A stretch of 64,000 nucleotides of DNA from Pseudomonas linyingensis (GCF_900109175.1 NZ_FNZE01000011.1:62001-126000); one strand, 5' to 3'. Shown: positions 9,665 through 16,000, counted from the stretch's first letter. Translations and numbers: made by a program. The notes: generated by a model from the letters alone, not told the origin.

Positions 9665-9781
9665 ATGAAGACAGTTGTTGAGGGTTTTTTAGTCGTTCTC
9701 GTTGGGACGTGGCTGTGTTTCTGGTGTGGTCACTGGGTGACCGTGGGGGTCATCAGTGCCCTAAAAAGATACCCGCTGTAG
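9665..9781 (+). CDS. 38-residue membrane peptide of the prophage
   Basis: ATG 9665 lies 11 bases after the preceding stop, and the TAG is nine bases before the next gene. The peptide has one hydrophobic segment (about residues 5-20, rich in V/L/F/W) followed by a short charged tail ending K-R-Y-P-L. Placement just before lysis genes would suit a small accessory lysis or tail protein. No family is recognised, and the ribosome site is weak. Confidence 0.45.
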   Translation: MKTVVEGFLVVLVGTWLCFWCGHWVTVGVISALKRYPL

Positions 9782-9790
9782 GGGCTAACA

Positions 9791-10027
9791 ATGGCAACCG
9801 TGAACCCCTGGAAGCGCTTTATCGGCCTGCTGCCCGGCGGCGTGCGCATCGTCGGCACCGTCGCCAGCGTCAGCGCCGCCACCGGCAGCAGCATCGTCAC
9901 CCTGCGCAACGGCTCGCAGATCACCGCCCGCGGCGTCGACGTGGCGCAGGGCAGCCGCTGCTTCATCGTCGACGGCCTGATCACCGGCCCGGCGCCGGAG
10001 CTGCCGCAGTACGACGTAGAGGTCTAA
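9791..10027 (+). CDS. small phage protein, function unknown (78 aa)
   Basis: This 78-residue protein is beta-rich with Gly/Val/Thr patterns like an OB-type or SH3-type barrel (V-R-I-V-G-T-V-A-S-V ... G-S-R-C-F-I-V-D-G). It has no signal peptide. It is the last gene before a terminator and could close the tail operon as a small capping or assembly protein. Confidence 0.65.
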   Translation: MATVNPWKRFIGLLPGGVRIVGTVASVSAATGSSIVTLRNGSQITARGVDVAQGSRCFIVDGLITGPAPELPQYDVEV

Positions 10028-10077
10028 ACACAACATCTGGTGCCCGATCGACAACCTCGGCACACAACATCTAGTGG
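10028..10077. repeat. direct repeat pair before the lysis cassette
   Basis: ACACAACATCTGGTGC at 10028-10043 recurs as ACACAACATCTAGTGG at 10062-10077, a 34-nt period. The second copy runs into the terminator stem. Confidence 0.7.
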
Positions 10078-10097
10078 CCCGCCCCGTGCGGGCTTTC
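10077..10097 (+). terminator. rho-independent-type hairpin before the endolysin
   Basis: Stem GCCCGC (10077-10082) pairs with GCGGGC (10088-10093) around a CCCGT loop, then TTTC. It is almost the same element as that at 2547 and sits 20 bp before the endolysin start. Confidence 0.65.
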
Positions 10098-10115
10098 TTG
10101 TTTCTGGAGACCCCC

Positions 10116-10601
10116 ATGCCCCGAATCTCTGCCGCTCAAGCCGGCGGCCACAACGTGCTCGCCTTCCTCGACATGATCGCCTGGTCCGAAGGCACCGATC
10201 ACCCACGCCAGCCCAGCAACGACGACGGCTACGACGTGGTGGTTGGTGGCGGCCTGTTCCGCGGGTACAACGATCACCCGCGCCGGCTGATCAGCTTGCC
10301 GCGCCTCGGCATCAAGTCGACGGCCGCGGGCCGTTACCAGCTGCTGGCTCGCTACTGGGACGCCTACCGCAAACAGCTGGACCTCTGCGACTTCGGCCCG
10401 ATCAACCAGGATCGCATCGCGCTTCAGCAAATCCGCGAGCGGCGCGCGCTGGGCGACATCCAGTCCGGCCGTATCGACGTGGCCATCGCCAAGTGCCGGA
10501 ACATCTGGGCCAGCCTGCCGGGCGCAGGCTATGGCCAGCACGAACACAAGCTGGATTACCTGACGGCGCGCTTCACCGCGGCTGGTGGGGTGCTGGCATG
10601 A
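10116..10601 (+). CDS. R: phage endolysin, lambda R-type (peptidoglycan lytic enzyme)
   Basis: This 161-aa protein aligns by eye with lambda R along its length. Shared blocks are M-I-A-W-S-E-G-T-D near residues 20-28 (catalytic Glu25), G-Y-D-V-V-V-G-G near 35-42, A-G-R-Y-Q-L-L near 70-76, the W-D-A-Y-R-K-Q-L block that follows, and N-I-W-A-S-L-P-G-A-G-Y-G-Q near the C-terminus. Lambda R is a transglycosylase that cleaves the glycan backbone. The start at 10116 has a CTGGAGA ribosome site. There is no signal peptide, so release would need a holin, which I cannot identify here. The stop overlaps the Rz start (ATGA). Confidence 0.92.
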   Translation: MPRISAAQAGGHNVLAFLDMIAWSEGTDHPRQPSNDDGYDVVVGGGLFRGYNDHPRRLISLPRLGIKSTAAGRYQLLARYWDAYRKQLDLCDFGPINQDRIALQQIRERRALGDIQSGRIDVAIAKCRNIWASLPGAGYGQHEHKLDYLTARFTAAGGVLA

Positions 10602-11101
10602 TCCCCGCCGCCGTGCGCCTGCCGCTACTCGCCCTGCTGGTCGGCATCGCCATCGGCTGGGCGGTCAACGGCTGGAGGATGGGCGTCGAGCTCTCCGATC
10701 TGCGCGCCGGCCACGCCCAGCAGCTCGAGCGCAACGCTGCAGCACAGGCTGCCGCCATCGCGGAGCAGCAGCAGATCCGCGCCCAGCTCGTGCAGCAGCT
10801 AGCCGCCATCGACCAACAACGCTACCAGGAGCTGACCCATGCGCAGACCACTACCGATGCTCTCGCTGCTGACCTCGCTGCTGCTCGCCAGCGGCTGCGC
10901 GTCCGAATCGATCCGGCCAGCTGCCCAAGCCTGTCCGCCGCCACCGGTACCGGTGCCGCCGGCCTGGATGATGGAGCCGGAGCCCGAGCAGACCTACACC
11001 CATCAGCTGCAGCAGGTGTTGTCCGAGTGACGGGCAGGGCGGATCAGTGCCGGGCGCGGCTCACGGCGCTGCAGGAGTGGGTGAGGGCAGCTAATCGCTA
11101 G
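10598..11101 (+). CDS. Rz: i-spanin Rz-like inner-membrane protein
   Basis: This 167-aa protein has an N-terminal membrane helix (about residues 7-25) followed by a long Gln/Ala-rich coiled coil, as in Rz spanins that link the inner and outer membranes in the last step of lysis. It overlaps the endolysin stop by four bases. The second half of the gene contains the complete Rz1 reading frame in another phase. The C-terminal 25 residues extend beyond Rz1 and have Arg/Ala-rich helical character. Confidence 0.85.
   Translation: MIPAAVRLPLLALLVGIAIGWAVNGWRMGVELSDLRAGHAQQLERNAAAQAAAIAEQQQIRAQLVQQLAAIDQQRYQELTHAQTTTDALAADLAAARQRLRVRIDPASCPSLSAATGTGAAGLDDGAGARADLHPSAAAGVVRVTGRADQCRARLTALQEWVRAANR
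10839..11030 (+). CDS. Rz1: o-spanin Rz1-like lipoprotein, nested in Rz
   Basis: The 63-aa frame lies wholly inside Rz in a different phase. It shows a lipoprotein signal peptide with lipobox L-A-S-G-C (Cys20) and a Pro-rich segment C-P-P-P-P-V-P-V-P-P. These are the hallmarks of Rz1 outer-membrane spanins. Together with Rz it would fuse the two membranes during lysis. Confidence 0.85.
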   Translation: MRRPLPMLSLLTSLLLASGCASESIRPAAQACPPPPVPVPPAWMMEPEPEQTYTHQLQQVLSE

Positions 11102-11312
11102 ACGCCTTCAGCTTGGTCCACCCACGGGAGCTCATGAAGCGTCCGCTCTTGCCGAACAGAGCGAAGCGCGTCGCGTGCCATGCTGCTTTGGGCATGCCAC
11201 AGTCCAGGCTGCGGATCTTGCGGTATGCCCAATCCCAGCGCTTATGCAGCGCAGAAGGCTGTTGGGCCGTGGATGAGTGCGTTTCAGTTTTAGGGGTGCT
11301 GGAGTTCGGCAT
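11091..11312 (-). CDS. small prophage protein of unknown function (73 aa)
   Basis: This minus-strand frame converges on Rz and overlaps its last codons. ATG 11312 is preferred because AGGGA lies six bases upstream; a longer form would begin at 11333. The N-terminal 20 residues are Ser/Thr-rich and the rest is basic with several Trp (K-R-W-D-W-A-Y-R-K), hinting at nucleic-acid or membrane-surface contact. No family is recognised. Confidence 0.45.
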   Translation of the reverse strand: MPNSSTPKTETHSSTAQQPSALHKRWDWAYRKIRSLDCGMPKAAWHATRFALFGKSGRFMSSRGWTKLKASSD

Positions 11313-11456
11313 GGTGATTCCCTGAAATTCCATTTAGGGGAGACACGAAAACTGATGAAAGTTCATCCTCGGGCGAGAACTATGTCACATTACAGGCTGA
11401 ATGTGATGGGTGCGTGAAACCACCCATCTTGCTGTGGCTGCTTGTGGATCCTGCTT

Positions 11457-12155
11457 TCATGAAGAGCCATGGATAGGAGAAATCAGCCCCGCCCCCTCGC
11501 TCTTCACGCTCCCCACCTCCCGCCCCACAGCAAACCACTCGAACGCTTCCTCCGGCATCCCGAGATGCAGTATCTCCTCGGCCTCCTGCGGCCCCACCGC
11601 CGGATCGAGCCACGCCCGGGCCTCGGCCGGCCCCAGCACCAGCGGCCGCCGGTCGTGGATCTCCGCCATCCCGCCCACGCTCGCCATCGTGATGGTCGCG
11701 AAGCCATCCCCCTCCTGAACCTCCCGGCCATGCCGGGGGAGGTGGCCGACAGCAGGGAAGAACAGCGGCCCGCCGCCGCGCAGGCGGAAGTAGAACGGCT
11801 GCTTGTGCTTCGGGTCGTTCGGGTCCGGCTTCCACTCGTACCAGCCATCCGCCGGCACCAGCGCCCGGCCTCCCTTCCAAGCCTCCCGCCAGAAATTCCC
11901 GGTCGCCACCTTCTCGACCCTCGCGTTGATCGCCGGCGGGCGAGGGCCGGTTGCCCAGGGCGGGGCGTAGCCCCACGGCACCGGCTCCAGGCGCAAGCCT
12001 TCCTCCTCCTGATGCATCAGCAGCACCCGGGTACGCGGCGCCACGTTGTAGCGGCCGATCGGCTCCGGGCTGAAGCCGCCCACCACCGGCAGCTCGATCT
12101 GCAGCGCCTCCAGATACTCGACCGCCGTCAGGGACTGCACGAACCTTCCGCACAT
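11457..12155 (-). CDS. SRAP/HMCES-family DNA-protein crosslinking protein (YedK-like)
   Basis: The protein begins M-C-G-R-F. The family removes Met1 and uses Cys2 to form a thiazolidine link with abasic sites in single-stranded DNA. The other conserved residues are visible: the Glu-containing V-P-A-D-G-W-Y-E-W block near residue 100 and the His in E-I-H-D-R-R-P near residue 165. The 232-aa length is normal. ATG 12155 has GGAGG upstream and is the only start giving Cys2. In a prophage it is an accessory gene, likely protecting replicating phage or host DNA under damage, in keeping with the SOS-controlled umuD nearby. Confidence 0.92.
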   Translation of the reverse strand: MCGRFVQSLTAVEYLEALQIELPVVGGFSPEPIGRYNVAPRTRVLLMHQEEEGLRLEPVPWGYAPPWATGPRPPAINARVEKVATGNFWREAWKGGRALVPADGWYEWKPDPNDPKHKQPFYFRLRGGGPLFFPAVGHLPRHGREVQEGDGFATITMASVGGMAEIHDRRPLVLGPAEARAWLDPAVGPQEAEEILHLGMPEEAFEWFAVGREVGSVKSEGAGLISPIHGSS

Positions 12156-12220
12156 GGCCACCTCCACACACTTTCAGCGTCCAGCGTAGACCTGTCTGGC
12201 GAAAGCATGCCCCCAAACGA

Positions 12221-12252
12221 AAGAGCCCCCGCCATAACTGGTGGGGGCTCTT
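12221..12252 (-). terminator. bidirectional rho-independent terminator after the antirepressor gene
   Basis: A perfect 10-bp stem AAGAGCCCCC (12221-12230) with GGGGGCTCTT (12243-12252) and a 12-nt loop lies between the antirepressor stop and the SRAP start. Confidence 0.75.
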
Positions 12253-12294
12253 GCTTGCGTCAGCGATTCAGCCGACGTGGCGCATCAATCGCGC

Positions 12295-13221
12295 TCAGCG
12301 CTTCCGATCGGTCAGAAGCTTCACGCGCTGGCTCTGGCAGTCTGAGCGGGCCTTGAGGTTCGCCAGTGCGGCCATCGAAAACTCGAACATCTCTTCCGTC
12401 GAGACGGCCAGCTCACCAGGCGTCACCATCGCTTGGATCAGCTCTTTGTGGGTCATCACACAGGCATCGTAGGGGATAGGGCTGTACTGCTCACGGCCTG
12501 CCGTATCGGTGCAGACCATCCAGCGCTCACCGCGAGCCAAGGGGCGTCCGATGATTTCGGAAAAGTTCGAGGGCTTACCCATCCATTCGCCTTCAAGCAC
12601 GATGCGTGCGACCAGGTTTACGGCCTCGGTGAACTGCTCCGGATCGATTTCCTTGTAGCTGCAGCCGAACTTGGACTTGAGAGCCGACCAGCAGCGAGTC
12701 GCAGCCTTACCGCGTGCCGTTTCCGGCAGCGCCTCGATGCGCGCGGCCACCAGCGCCTTGATCGCGCCTTGCTGCTCGCCGGTGAGGCCATTGGGCAGGG
12801 CCTTCGGCGAAGCGGTCCTGCGCCGGCGCGGATTCACCGCCTCGCCCTGCTGCCAGTAGGCGGCCAGCGCGGCGAAGCATTCGCGCTGGTACTGCACCAG
12901 CCGCTCGCGGATCCCCGGGCGCACGCGGGAGGCATCCACGCCGAACAGCCAGCCGTTGAGATAGTCGAGCGGGAGGCAGGTAGTTTCCTGATCGCCGCCA
13001 GCGGAAGGGGTGCGTATCACACGCGCACCTTCTTTCAGGACTTCGTGCCGCTGGATGCGCTCGCTTTGGCCGCGCCACGAAAGGCCGATGGCTTCGCAGA
13101 TCGGCTTCATGGCTACAAGGTGCTCGCCTGCTGGGCCGGTGATGACGGTGAGGGCGTGGCCGTGAAAATCGACTGTGGCAAGGCGGAGCGAAGACGGAGC
13201 TTGTGCTGCGGTGCTGGACAT
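12295..13221 (-). CDS. ant: phage antirepressor (P22 Ant N-terminal domain type)
   Basis: This 308-aa protein has an N-terminal domain typical of P22-type antirepressors: V-D-F-H-G-H-A-L near residue 17, V-A-M-K-P-I-C-E-A-I-G-L-S near 36, and Y-L-N-G-W-L-F-G near 87. It is followed by a basic linker and a helical C-terminal domain. Such proteins bind and inactivate phage repressors. GAGG sits eight bases before ATG 13221. The 250-bp upstream leader is highly structured and contains a C4-like antisense RNA, so translation is probably RNA-controlled. Confidence 0.85.
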   Translation of the reverse strand: MSSTAAQAPSSLRLATVDFHGHALTVITGPAGEHLVAMKPICEAIGLSWRGQSERIQRHEVLKEGARVIRTPSAGGDQETTCLPLDYLNGWLFGVDASRVRPGIRERLVQYQRECFAALAAYWQQGEAVNPRRRRTASPKALPNGLTGEQQGAIKALVAARIEALPETARGKAATRCWSALKSKFGCSYKEIDPEQFTEAVNLVARIVLEGEWMGKPSNFSEIIGRPLARGERWMVCTDTAGREQYSPIPYDACVMTHKELIQAMVTPGELAVSTEEMFEFSMAALANLKARSDCQSQRVKLLTDRKR

Positions 13222-13493
13222 TTGGAAATCCTCGTATGGCTTGCTTGCCGCTCACCCAAACGCCAATTTGGGTGAGCGGAACCGTGCGGGTTGGCGTACC
13301 GGTACGAGGGCCGGCGGGCCGTGAGGCCCCCACACACGGCCCGCCCATAACGGGTGCAGCCATGCCGCGGACACAAAAAAACCGCTAGAAAACAGCGGTT
13401 GTGTGACCGCCTCGTATGCCGGGACGCCAATCCCAGGTCGCTGGATTGAAAGCGACGGGCAGAACCATAGCCGGAGTGGGCGTGGGGAGTCAA
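13113..13493 (-). CDS. possible Ash/Icd-like leader frame overlapping ant
   Basis: In P1-type immI loci a small protein (Icd) lies between c4 and ant, and many prophages carry Ash/Icd-like frames there. This frame reads through the terminator-like hairpin as R-C-F-L-A-V-F-L-C, then A-N-P-H-G-S-A-H-P-N-W-R-L, a pattern I associate with those predicted proteins, and runs into ant. No good ribosome site or certain start is visible. An alternative ATG frame begins at 13363. Treat as a candidate only. Confidence 0.25.
   Translation of the reverse strand: MTPHAHSGYGSARRFQSSDLGLASRHTRRSHNRCFLAVFLCPRHGCTRYGRAVCGGLTARRPSYRYANPHGSAHPNWRLGERQASHTRISKCPAPQHKLRLRSALPQSIFTATPSPSSPAQQASTL
13248..13279 (-). 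promoter_or_regulatory. perfect 13-bp hairpin in the ant leader
   Basis: On the coding strand the arms are CCGCTCACCCAAA and TTTGGGTGAGCGG around loop TTGGCG. The hairpin lies 27 bases before the ant ATG. Its loop equals the loop of the second C4-like hairpin (13425-13430) and is complementary to CGCCAA in the leader (plus-strand positions 13291-13296). Confidence 0.8.
13375..13460 (-). ncRNA. c4: C4-like antisense RNA upstream of ant
   Basis: Read on the minus strand this holds two adjacent hairpins, GTCGCT-loop-AGCGAC (13437-13456) and CTGGGA-TTGGCG-TCCCGG (13419-13436), then CATACGAGG, then a terminator-like hairpin AACCGCT/AGCGGTT (13380-13400) followed by T residues. C4 RNAs of phages P1 and P7 have two such loops that pair with the leader of the downstream ant transcript. 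Here loop TTGGCG can pair with CGCCAA, TACGAGG with CCTCGTA (leader 13291-13309), and AATCC of the first loop with GGATT at the ant ribosome site. Promoter not located. Confidence 0.6.
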
Positions 13494-13611
13494 TCAGTGG
13501 CTATTCGAAGGGCTGATTGGTGACTTGCCAAGGGGTGATGGTCATGGTGTATAACGTCGCAAAGCGGTCATGATGATCGTGAAATCCGCGGCATAGAAAG
13601 GGAGCGCGAAA

Positions 13612-13677
13612 ATGACAAGGAATGTTATCCATCAACCCCGTCCGGGGATTCATACACCATTTGGTGTCTATTTATAA
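13612..13677 (+). CDS. 21-residue leader peptide candidate
   Basis: ATG 13612 has a good AAGGGAG ribosome site and the frame ends 20 bases before the next gene, which itself lacks a clear ribosome site. It could couple translation. The peptide is Pro/His-rich with no membrane character. The overlapping palindrome ACACCATTTGGTGT (13654-13667) and TATAAT (13673-13678) could instead be an operator and promoter, in which case the frame is chance. Confidence 0.3.
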   Translation: MTRNVIHQPRPGIHTPFGVYL

Positions 13678-13697
13678 TTAGGCGTCACAGAAACATC

Positions 13698-14819
13698 ATG
13701 TCTTATCAGCCCGTAGTCTCTGCCGTTCTCAGTGGTCGCCGAGCAGTTGTTGAACTCTTCGCCGCTGCGGTATTTCTTGCTATTGGAATCGAGTTGATTG
13801 CTGCAGCGGCAGCAACGTACTTCGGTGAGCGTACACAAGCAATGCTTTGGGTAGGCATTGGTCTCAGCGTCGTGAGCATAGTGATCCTTGTTCGCCGCAC
13901 TGCTATCGCGGTCAACGCGACCCGTTCCTTCGATGGCTTCTTCTGCGTCAATCAAACCACTAACCTGCTAGTTGAGGTGCCGGGCTACGACTTCTCTGAG
14001 GACATGAACAGGTCTTTTGGGGCGCTATTTGCCGAGAACGATGCGCCAAAGAAGCTGTGGGACTCCGATCCACTCACAAAGACCTTTGAATACAGCGAGG
14101 TGACTGGCACGTTTGCCCGGCGAACTACGGCCGCTGGTCAGCTCGTAATTGAGGCTACGGAATACTACTTGCTGGAGAAGCTCTCCACTCATCTCACAGA
14201 CTTCTTCAATAAGCCTGACTTCAATGAGGATTTGCTTACGGAGTTTTCTCGCGAGGATGTACCAGGAATTGTGTTCAAGAACAGATTTTTGGACACATTC
14301 TCCCGCCCTATGCACGAACGCGCTGCGTTCGTGGATTCCACGATGGAGGATAAGTCTAAGGTCGGAGTTGTCTCCGCTTCCTCCGGTCCTGGCGGCGTCC
14401 AGTATTCCAAGTTCGATCTGATTCTCCCCGCATCTGCGGCAGTCCGACGAAACTCCGATCACAGCATCGAGATCGACACGCCGAAGTTCAGACTTAAGCT
14501 TGAAGTCGAGTTTATCGGAGTGAATACTATTGTTCCGAGGGGATTTGGTCGGTTGTATTTGGATGGGCTCGGGGTTCCAGATTTGCAGGCATACAAGGTA
14601 GGTATCAATACCCAGGTTGAGTTTAAGGCACTCGCCCTGTTCACGCCCTCTGGCTGGCAATACCACATGTGGCTGGATTCATTTTTGGCTTCTCTCGAAG
14701 AGGATTTTTCACGCGATGAGTTCTTCAAAAGAATCGATTGGCCCAAGGCCATTACGATCAGTCGCGTGGTCGAGCGAACGATCGCTGAAATAGCCAAGAA
14801 GAGCGCGAATGAAGCCTAA
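13698..14819 (+). CDS. unknown prophage protein with two N-terminal membrane helices (373 aa)
   Basis: Residues about 17-42 and 48-72 form two hydrophobic helices separated by a short loop. About 300 soluble residues follow, probably cytoplasmic by the positive-inside rule (R-R-T ... R after helix 2). The soluble part has mixed alpha/beta character, many Phe and Glu/Asp, and no motif I recognise. The gene is more AT-rich than the prophage structural genes and lies between divergent regulatory DNA and the attachment end, a usual place for lysogenic-conversion or defence genes. Function unknown; a membrane effector is one possibility. Confidence 0.75.
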   Translation: MSYQPVVSAVLSGRRAVVELFAAAVFLAIGIELIAAAAATYFGERTQAMLWVGIGLSVVSIVILVRRTAIAVNATRSFDGFFCVNQTTNLLVEVPGYDFSEDMNRSFGALFAENDAPKKLWDSDPLTKTFEYSEVTGTFARRTTAAGQLVIEATEYYLLEKLSTHLTDFFNKPDFNEDLLTEFSREDVPGIVFKNRFLDTFSRPMHERAAFVDSTMEDKSKVGVVSASSGPGGVQYSKFDLILPASAAVRRNSDHSIEIDTPKFRLKLEVEFIGVNTIVPRGFGRLYLDGLGVPDLQAYKVGINTQVEFKALALFTPSGWQYHMWLDSFLASLEEDFSRDEFFKRIDWPKAITISRVVERTIAEIAKKSANEA

Positions 14820-14881
14820 CAGGTCGAGGCGGACACGCAGCGGCATTGCGCCGCAAGGCGTGCTGGTGATCAAGCGCGTAG

Positions 14882-14909
14882 GGTAGACAACGGCGCAGCC
14901 TTGTCTACC
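14882..14909. repeat. intergenic hairpin repeat (REP-like)
   Basis: GGTAGACAA (14882-14890) pairs perfectly with TTGTCTACC (14901-14909) around a 10-nt loop, in the gap after the two-helix protein. The form resembles dispersed intergenic repeats of Pseudomonas chromosomes; only one copy is seen here. Confidence 0.45.
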
Positions 14910-14959
14910 GACTCACAGTGCGGGCAGTCGCGACGCGGGTTGTCTGTCCGCTGATCCCA

Positions 14960-15262
14960 TTACCGGCACAAACTCTCGCACGGCACCCCATCGCCATTGC
15001 CATCGAGCTTGGTGTTGCCGCACTGCTCCAGGTGAAAGCGCGCCTCGGCGCACGAGGTCATCTGGCTGCACGACTTCCGCGCATCTGGTGCCGCCGGCGC
15101 TGCCTCCAGCTGCACTGCCACCGGCAAAGCTGCCCACCGCCCGCTGCTCCAGCACGAGCTGCCTCCTGTACTGCCGGTAAACCCACGCTGCCCCTGCCGC
15201 ACCAGCTCCGCGTTCACCCGCCTTGAACCGGCTGTTCTCCAGTCGTCGGCCCCTCTTGCCAT
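14960..15262 (-). pseudogene. remnant of a staphylococcal-nuclease/Excalibur-domain protein
   Basis: The 3' end encodes a clear Excalibur calcium-binding domain: S-C-S-Q-M-T-S-C-A-E-A, then D-G-N-G-D-G-V-P-C-E. Upstream, V-N-A-E-L-V-R-Q-G in this frame continues only in the neighbouring frame as A-A-W-V-Y-R-Q-Y, together the usual end of a thermonuclease domain. The frame is thus shifted at least twice and the rest of the nuclease domain is missing. It is a decayed fragment, oriented away from umuD. Confidence 0.65.
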
Positions 15263-15281
15263 CCACGCGCTACAAAGAATA

Positions 15282-15297
15282 CTGTATGCAAATACAG
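15282..15297 (+). promoter_or_regulatory. LexA (SOS) box
   Basis: CTGTATGCAAATACAG matches the CTGT-N8-ACAG consensus exactly and lies 16 bp before the umuD-like start. It predicts repression by LexA and induction by DNA damage. Confidence 0.93.
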
Positions 15298-15313
15298 TAT
15301 TTTAGGTGTCGCC

Positions 15314-15745
15314 ATGTCCACCCCAGCCATCATCCGTCTCGCCCCCGGCGGCCAGCCACTGCCGCTGTTCGCCTTTCGCGTCCCGGCCGGCTTCCCCAGC
15401 CCGGCGCAGGACCACCTGGAGCGCGAGATTTCCCTCGACGAAGCCCTCGACATCCGCGCCCCGCACACCTACCTGGTGCGCGCCGCCGGCGACAGCATGC
15501 AGGGTGCCGGCATCTTCGACGGCGACCTGATGGTGGTCGATCGTTCGCGCGAGGCGGAGGCGAATGACATCGTGATCGCTGCGCTCAACAGCGAGCCTCT
15601 GGTAAAGCGACTGACCTACGAAGGCAATCAGATCGTGCTGCGGTCAGAGAATCCCCGCTATGCGCCACTCTGGATTCTGGAAGGAGATGAGCTGACCATT
15701 TGGGGGGTGGTGCGTTTCAGCGTACGCTGCCATATCCCGCTTTGA
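15314..15745 (+). CDS. umuD: UmuD-like S24 auto-peptidase, SOS regulated
   Basis: This 143-aa protein has UmuD layout: a cleavage site Ala25-Gly26, then F-P-S-P, catalytic Ser61 in G-D-S-M, and Lys98 in L-V-K-R. RecA-stimulated self-cleavage would activate it as partner of a Y-family polymerase. A LexA box lies just upstream. No umuC follows; the gene is the last before the prophage attachment end. It may serve a chromosomal UmuC/DinB elsewhere, compete with host UmuD, or act on a phage regulator. Confidence 0.9.
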   Translation: MSTPAIIRLAPGGQPLPLFAFRVPAGFPSPAQDHLEREISLDEALDIRAPHTYLVRAAGDSMQGAGIFDGDLMVVDRSREAEANDIVIAALNSEPLVKRLTYEGNQIVLRSENPRYAPLWILEGDELTIWGVVRFSVRCHIPL

Positions 15746-15918
15746 GTGTTGCTGGAGTAGTGGGGAATGAGGTGCCCGGGCGGGCTGAGATGGGCGGAAA
15801 ATCGTTTCCGCAATTTTTTGAAGACCTGCGCAGGACGTGGCCTGCATGACGTCGTTTTATCTTGGATTGCGGAAGGAAAAAACACGCCAAAGCCGCGCAA
15901 TTTCTGGATTTCCCGGCA

Positions 15919-15975
15919 GACTTAAAATCTCTCGGCCGCAAGGTCATGCCGGTTCGAGTCCGGCTTCGGGCACCA
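15919..15975 (+). other. 3' half of tRNA-Leu(UAA); likely prophage attR
   Basis: The segment reads GACTTAAAATC (anticodon arm with TAA), a variable arm, a perfect T-arm GCCGGTTCGAGTCCGGC, an acceptor 3' strand TTCGGGCA and CCA. The sequence before it does not form the 5' half of a tRNA. A prophage that integrates into a tRNA 3' end leaves such a fragment at attR, while the restored tRNA is at the other end, outside the window. The exact core length cannot be fixed without the left junction. Confidence 0.8.
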
Positions 15976-16000
15976 AAAAACCCCTGTGAATCAGGGCTTG

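Noticed and set aside
15880-15975. Complete tRNA-Leu
   Set aside because: Only the 3' half folds; upstream bases do not pair with the acceptor or form a D-arm.
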